Below are positions 5,198 to 8,247 of a stretch of DNA of 8,247 nucleotides, piece after piece (positions within the stretch are counted from its first letter, which is position 1; every line of letters starts with the position of its first letter). Source of the stretch: JBCBSK01 sp039819185 (GTDB lineage Bacteria; Pseudomonadota; Alphaproteobacteria; Rhizobiales; Tepidamorphaceae); assembly GCA_039819185.1 (NCBI GenBank), contig JBCBSK010000158.1, positions 1 through 8,247 on the forward strand, given 5' to 3'. Under the pieces are notes generated by a model, which made no database searches, was not told the origin of the DNA, and worked only from the letters and a program-made list of their open reading frames with translations. The position numbers and the translations under genes are program-made.

Positions 5198-6769
5198 ATG
5201 CCGGAACACTATGATGCGGTTGTAATTGGGTCTGGTCTCGGTGGGCTGACGGCAGGTGCTTTGCTGTCACACGCGGGTGCCCGGGTGCTTGTGTTGGAAC
5301 GCAATGCCTCACTGGGCGGGGCAGCAACGACGTATCATCGCGGCGCGCTGACGATTGAAGCGTCTCTGCACGAGACAACACCACCATGGGCTCCGGGAGA
5401 TCCGAAACGCGAGCTCTTCGACGTCCTTGGACTTGAAGATGACATCGATCTCGTCTCCGTCCCAAACCTCCACGAAATTCGCTGGAAGGGGCTAGGCGCC
5501 CCGTTCCAGTTGCCTCACGGCTTCGAGCAGATCGAAGCCAAGCTCGCTGAGCGATTTCCGGCTGAGAGCACAAGCATCAAAGCCTTGCTGACCCAGGTCC
5601 GGCGTACGCTGCGGATGGCAGAGTTCATGGACCCACAGCATGACGGATGGTGGAAGGCTCGGCACGCGGCCGAGCTGCCTCTCGATCTGTGGGCGGGACT
5701 GCGTGATATCCGCGCGTCGCTCAGCGAGGTGTTCGAACGTTATTTTGGTGACAACGAAGCGCTCAAAGTCGCGCTCTGTGCCAATCTGGCGTACTACGCC
5801 GATGATCCGGACGAGCTCTGGTGGATGGCGTTTGCCATGGCTCAGGGCGGCTATATGCAGTCCGGCGGTTACTATATCAAAGGAGGATCGCAACGTCTCA
5901 CCGACAGTCTCGTTGCAGCCATCAGGAATGCGGGTGGCAACGTTTTGCCGAGCAGCCCCGCGACCGGCATCGATGTCGAGGAAGAGTGTGCTGTCTCCGG
6001 CGTGCGGTATCGTGACGGCCGGACGGGGCAAGCTGTTTCCGTGTTAGCACAGAACGTGTTCGCAAATGCTGCGCCACACGCGATCCGGGATATGTTGCCC
6101 GCTGGCATTCGTACCACGTTTATGGAACCGTTCTCCGGCCGTCAGCTCTCCATTTCCCTGATATCAGCCACGCTTGGCTTGGACCGGCCGCCAACAGAGT
6201 TCGGTGTCACGAGTTACTCGACGATTCTCGTACCGGACTGGATGGAACGCTTCAGCGATTTCAAGCAGGGCACGCCCTTGCTCGCCGCCGAGCCAAGCGG
6301 CCGTTTCCCGGTCATGTGTGTCGTCGATTACGGCCAAATCGACAGTGGCTTGGACGAAAGCGAACTCCATCCGATGAACATTGTCTGCGCCGACCGGTTC
6401 GAGAACTGGGAAAGTCTGGATGAAGCGGCCTATAGCGCCAGACGGAACGCTTGGCTGTCAGCGTTTATCGAGCGGCTCGATGCGGAATGGCCTGGTCTGG
6501 CGAACGCGGTCAAGGCAAGCGCGATCTCGACGGCGCGCACGATGCGTGACCACTTGAACACACCGAATGGCGCGATCTACGGCTTTGCCCTGGTGCCACC
6601 CAAGAGCTTGCCAAAGAAACCGCCCCGCACTGTCGAAACGCCAGTCGAGGGTCTTTGGATATCGTCTGCTTACACAGGTTTTGGTGGTTTCACCGGTGCC
6701 ATCGGGGGCGGCATCGCAGCTGCGCGCGCTGCGATGCATAGAAACCTCGGGGACATTGTGTCTTTGTGA
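5198..6769 (+). CDS. FAD-dependent oxidoreductase, phytoene desaturase/CrtI-RetSat superfamily
   Basis: A 523-residue flavoprotein of the family that includes phytoene desaturases, carotenoid isomerases and retinol saturases. The N-terminal Rossmann fold is clear: DAVVIGSGLGGLTAGALLS (6-24) with the dinucleotide-binding GxGxxG, then VLVLER with Glu34 for the adenosine ribose, then LGGAATTY. A middle segment YYIKGGSQRLTDSLVAAI is the usual 'GG-Q-L--AL' region. The C-terminal FAD motif appears as GLWISSAYTGFGGFTGAIGGG near residues 481-501. ATG at 5198 is preferred: AAAGGG (5181-5186) lies upstream, while an in-frame GTG at 5174 is the centre of the palindrome. No carotenoid or isoprenoid genes are nearby, so the substrate is unknown. 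The gene sits alone on the plus strand between two DUF2177 copies. Confidence 0.85.
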   Translation: MPEHYDAVVIGSGLGGLTAGALLSHAGARVLVLERNASLGGAATTYHRGALTIEASLHETTPPWAPGDPKRELFDVLGLEDDIDLVSVPNLHEIRWKGLGAPFQLPHGFEQIEAKLAERFPAESTSIKALLTQVRRTLRMAEFMDPQHDGWWKARHAAELPLDLWAGLRDIRASLSEVFERYFGDNEALKVALCANLAYYADDPDELWWMAFAMAQGGYMQSGGYYIKGGSQRLTDSLVAAIRNAGGNVLPSSPATGIDVEEECAVSGVRYRDGRTGQAVSVLAQNVFANAAPHAIRDMLPAGIRTTFMEPFSGRQLSISLISATLGLDRPPTEFGVTSYSTILVPDWMERFSDFKQGTPLLAAEPSGRFPVMCVVDYGQIDSGLDESELHPMNIVCADRFENWESLDEAAYSARRNAWLSAFIERLDAEWPGLANAVKASAISTARTMRDHLNTPNGAIYGFALVPPKSLPKKPPRTVETPVEGLWISSAYTGFGGFTGAIGGGIAAARAAMHRNLGDIVSL

Positions 6770-6775
6770 ACGGAA

Positions 6776-6793
6776 AGGCCCCTTAAGGGGTCT
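6776..6793. terminator. Hairpin terminator between convergent genes
   Basis: AGGCCCC and GGGGTCT pair around a TTAA loop (6783-6786), giving a seven-base-pair stem with one G-T pair. It begins seven bases after the oxidoreductase TGA and ends two bases before the DUF2177 stop, so it can serve both strands. The T-tract is poor on both sides (only TTT on the minus strand), so its efficiency is uncertain. Confidence 0.6.
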
Positions 6794-6794
6794 C

Positions 6795-7202
6795 TCACGC
6801 TCCAGCCAATACTCGCACCGCGACATACCCCGATAGCGCCGCGACACCCGTTAGCAGCGACCCCCAGGCGAGGTCGAGCGCACTCATCGTGACCGGCCAG
6901 TCCTTCAGCGTTGCCATATTGGTGATGTTGTAGGTGCCATAGGCGACCAGTCCGAGCAGCAGGCCAAGCCCAAGGGCCGTGAGCCAGCTGTCCGCCCGAA
7001 TGCCGGGCATGACGGCGAAGACCACCACGCCGAGGATATACAGCGTGTAGAACCCCGCTGCGATGCCGAGTTTGGGGCGTGCCAGCATCAGATCGCCAAG
7101 CTGGCGCGCGTAGAAATCCCGCGCGATCAGGCCGAGCCAGATGGCATCGATGGCAAGAAAGGTGATGGCGGTGGCGAGATAGGCGACAAGGTAGAGGGTC
7201 AT
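6795..7202 (-). CDS. DUF2177 family integral membrane protein
   Basis: A 135-residue inner-membrane protein of unknown function. Four hydrophobic helices are visible: about 3-26 (LYLVAYLATAITF and DAIWLGLI), 45-65 (LGIAAGFYTLYILGVVVFAV), 73-95 (WLTALGLGLLLGLVAYGTYN) and 109-133 (LDLAWGSLLTGVAALSGYVAV). Family-type signatures are the acidic-aromatic DAIWLG in helix 1, YGTYNITNMATLKDW after helix 3 and DLAWG in helix 4. The start is ATG at 7202, because this ATG overlaps the stop of the histidine phosphatase as ATGA. The open frame extends up to 7382, but that extension overlaps the phosphatase. A decayed paralogue lies at 4920-5120. Confidence 0.88.
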   Translation of the reverse strand: MTLYLVAYLATAITFLAIDAIWLGLIARDFYARQLGDLMLARPKLGIAAGFYTLYILGVVVFAVMPGIRADSWLTALGLGLLLGLVAYGTYNITNMATLKDWPVTMSALDLAWGSLLTGVAALSGYVAVRVLAGA

Positions 7203-7849
7203 GGCGCTTCTACGGCCGGATACCAGCGCGCGGATTGGCCTGAAAACACGACGAACCGGTCCTGATGCGCCGGCAGCGTCGGCACCTCTGTGTCCGCGAC
7301 ACCGCAGATCAGCCCAAACAAAACCCGCAGCACGCCACCATGAGACACAGATACCGTGTCCCGATCGACCGTTTCGAGCCAACCCGCGATGCGCTTGGAC
7401 AGCATCTCATAGCTCTCGCCATTGGGCGGCACATGGCCCCAGCGATTCGCCTTCCTGCCGGCATGACCGGTCGGATCCTGAACCTTCAACTCCTTGAGCG
7501 TCAGGCCTTCCCAATCCCCAAAGGTCAGTTCTTCGAGGCGGGTATCGCGCGTATAATCGTTGGGCGCGAGGCCGGCTTCGCCGCGCAAGAGCTCCATCGT
7601 CTCGCGCGCGCGGGACAAGGGGCTTGAGACAAACCGGAAGCGTGCAAGGTCCCGCGCCTCCGTTTTGGCCCATTCCCCAAGTGCCCGACCATTGCCGCGC
7701 GCCTGGGCGCGGCCGAGAGCGTTCAGCGGGATATCCTGCCGTCCCTGGAGGCGGGCGACGGCGTTCCAGTCGGTCTGACCATGACGCACGACGATCAGGG
7801 TCACATCGTGGGCAAGAGCTTGTCCGGTGAAACCTGAGTCACCGGACAT
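7199..7849 (-). CDS. Histidine phosphatase family protein (phosphoglycerate mutase-like)
   Basis: A 216-residue cytoplasmic phosphatase of the branch that uses a phosphohistidine intermediate. The catalytic set is complete: LIVVRHGQTDWN (18-29) with the nucleophilic His of RHG, FVSSPLSRARET with the phosphate-binding Arg, LEELTFGDWEG with the acid Glu, and VSHGGVLR with the second His. Relatives hydrolyse sugar phosphates, alpha-ribazole phosphate or nucleotides; the substrate cannot be told. The first ATG (7849) lies inside the stem of a RIME-like repeat, and residues 1 to about 12 are translated from it. The alternative GTG at 7804 gives MTLIVVRHG, closer to the usual family N-terminus, but has no obvious ribosome site. 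The 3' end overlaps the DUF2177 start (ATGA), so the two are probably co-translated. Confidence 0.92.
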   Translation of the reverse strand: MSGDSGFTGQALAHDVTLIVVRHGQTDWNAVARLQGRQDIPLNALGRAQARGNGRALGEWAKTEARDLARFRFVSSPLSRARETMELLRGEAGLAPNDYTRDTRLEELTFGDWEGLTLKELKVQDPTGHAGRKANRWGHVPPNGESYEMLSKRIAGWLETVDRDTVSVSHGGVLRVLFGLICGVADTEVPTLPAHQDRFVVFSGQSARWYPAVEAP

Positions 7850-7917
7850 GCTCTAGCTCTTTGCGTTTACGCAATTCCGGACGCGAAACCGGTTCCCACT
7901 TTCGCTGGAATTGCTCT
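7815..7917. repeat. RIME-like palindromic intergenic repeat
   Basis: Two palindromes lie side by side in 103 bases. In the first, AGAGCTTGTCCGGTGA (7815-7830) pairs with TCACCGGACATGCTCT (7839-7854) at 15 of 16 positions around an eight-base loop. In the second, GCAATTCC (7871-7878) pairs with GGAATTGC (7907-7914) and GCGAAA (7883-7888) with TTTCGC (7900-7905). The length, the two large palindromes and the GCAATTCCGGACG core match my knowledge of the Rhizobium-specific intergenic mosaic elements (RIME1). It fills the space between the MDR gene and the histidine phosphatase, and overlaps the first codons of the latter. Confidence 0.72.
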
Positions 7918-7924
7918 GGCATCA

Positions 7925-8247
7925 CTAGACCTCGAGAACCAGCTTGCCGAAATTGCCGCCGGTGAACAGAAGCGCCAGGGTGTCGCCGAAGGCGTCGAGG
8001 CCACCGGTGCGGACATCCTCGGTCATGACGAGCTTGCCATCGGCGTGCCAGGCACCCATGGCGGCGACGGCTTCGGGATAGTCCTTGATGAAGTCGAAAA
8101 CGATGAAGCCGCGGATCGTCAGGCGGTTCACCAGCACCGAACGGAAGTTCTTAAACGGCGGCGGTGGGGCGCTGGAGGTGTATTGCGAGATCATGCCGCA
8201 GACGGGGATGCGGCCGAACAGGTTCATCCGGCCAAGCGCTGCGTCGA
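7925..8247 (-). CDS. MDR-family NADP-dependent oxidoreductase, C-terminal fragment
   Basis: The last 106 residues of a medium-chain dehydrogenase/reductase of the curcumin/leukotriene B4 reductase group, which reduces carbon-carbon double bonds with NADPH. The frame is open to the window edge (DAALGR precedes the internal Met at 8227), so the gene continues beyond 8247. Diagnostic pieces are GRIPVCGMISQY, the strand at the end of the cofactor domain; RLTIRGFIVFDF followed by a DYPEA helix; then GKLVMTEDV and the closing GGNFGKLVLEV. No zinc ligands would be expected in this group. The stop is TAG at 7927-7925, eight bases from the repeat. It is upstream of, and in the same direction as, the histidine phosphatase. 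Confidence 0.88.
   Translation of the reverse strand, partial: DAALGRMNLFGRIPVCGMISQYTSSAPPPPFKNFRSVLVNRLTIRGFIVFDFIKDYPEAVAAMGAWHADGKLVMTEDVRTGGLDAFGDTLALLFTGGNFGKLVLEV

Noticed and set aside
5028..5573. Minus-strand open frame of 181 codons opposite the start of the FAD oxidoreductase
   Set aside because: Most of it is antisense to the oxidoreductase; only its last part runs through the DUF2177 remnant, in a frame broken relative to the intact protein.
1..8247. CRISPR arrays, tRNA or rRNA genes, transposases, phage genes
   Set aside because: No spaced direct repeats, cloverleaf-like segment or mobile-element protein was seen on either strand.

Overview
The window is GC-rich bacterial DNA, most likely from an alphaproteobacterium of the order Hyphomicrobiales (Rhizobiales). 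The evidence is a RIME-like palindromic intergenic repeat of the type common in rhizobial genomes, a RibB protein with a decayed GTP cyclohydrolase II-like domain (the proteobacterial RibBX form), an aroC-ribB gene pair, and alphaproteobacterial-looking proteins throughout. Both ends cut through genes. The left end starts inside a 105-bp near-perfect inverted copy of downstream coding sequence, which looks like a fold-back artefact at a contig end.

Layout from left to right. At 1-521 are the fold-back and the 3' part of a class I SAM-dependent methyltransferase (+). At 522-717 is a leader rich in inverted repeats, before a small two-helix membrane protein (718-1032, +). At 1074-3298 on the minus strand, aroC (chorismate synthase) and ribB/ribBX (3,4-dihydroxy-2-butanone 4-phosphate synthase) overlap by one base and form an operon read right to left. 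At 3299-3670 is a divergent regulatory region. It holds a good minus-strand promoter for aroC, an inverted 13-mer that places TTGAC hexamers facing outward on both strands, and a 35-codon upstream ORF containing strong hairpins. This precedes a DEAD-box RNA helicase (3671-4912, +) that starts with TTG.

Right half. At about 4920-5120 (-) is a decayed C-terminal fragment of a DUF2177 membrane protein. Its intact paralogue lies at 6795-7202 (-). Between the two copies is a phytoene-desaturase-like FAD oxidoreductase (5198-6769, +), with a perfect 8-1-8 palindrome just upstream of its start codon and a hairpin terminator after its stop. A minus-strand cluster closes the window: the C-terminus of an MDR-family NADP-dependent oxidoreductase (7925-8247), the RIME-like repeat (7815-7917), a histidine phosphatase (7199-7849), and the intact DUF2177 gene joined to it by an ATGA overlap.

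Functionally, aroC and ribB are housekeeping genes for aromatic compounds and riboflavin. The helicase probably acts in RNA remodelling and may be controlled through its leader. The FAD oxidoreductase is the most accessory-looking gene, because it lies between two divergent direct copies of DUF2177 and has its own operator-like site. I saw no CRISPR array, tRNA, rRNA, transposase or phage gene. The best candidates for undescribed biology are the helicase leader, the divergent promoter element and the DUF2177-bounded FAD oxidoreductase locus.
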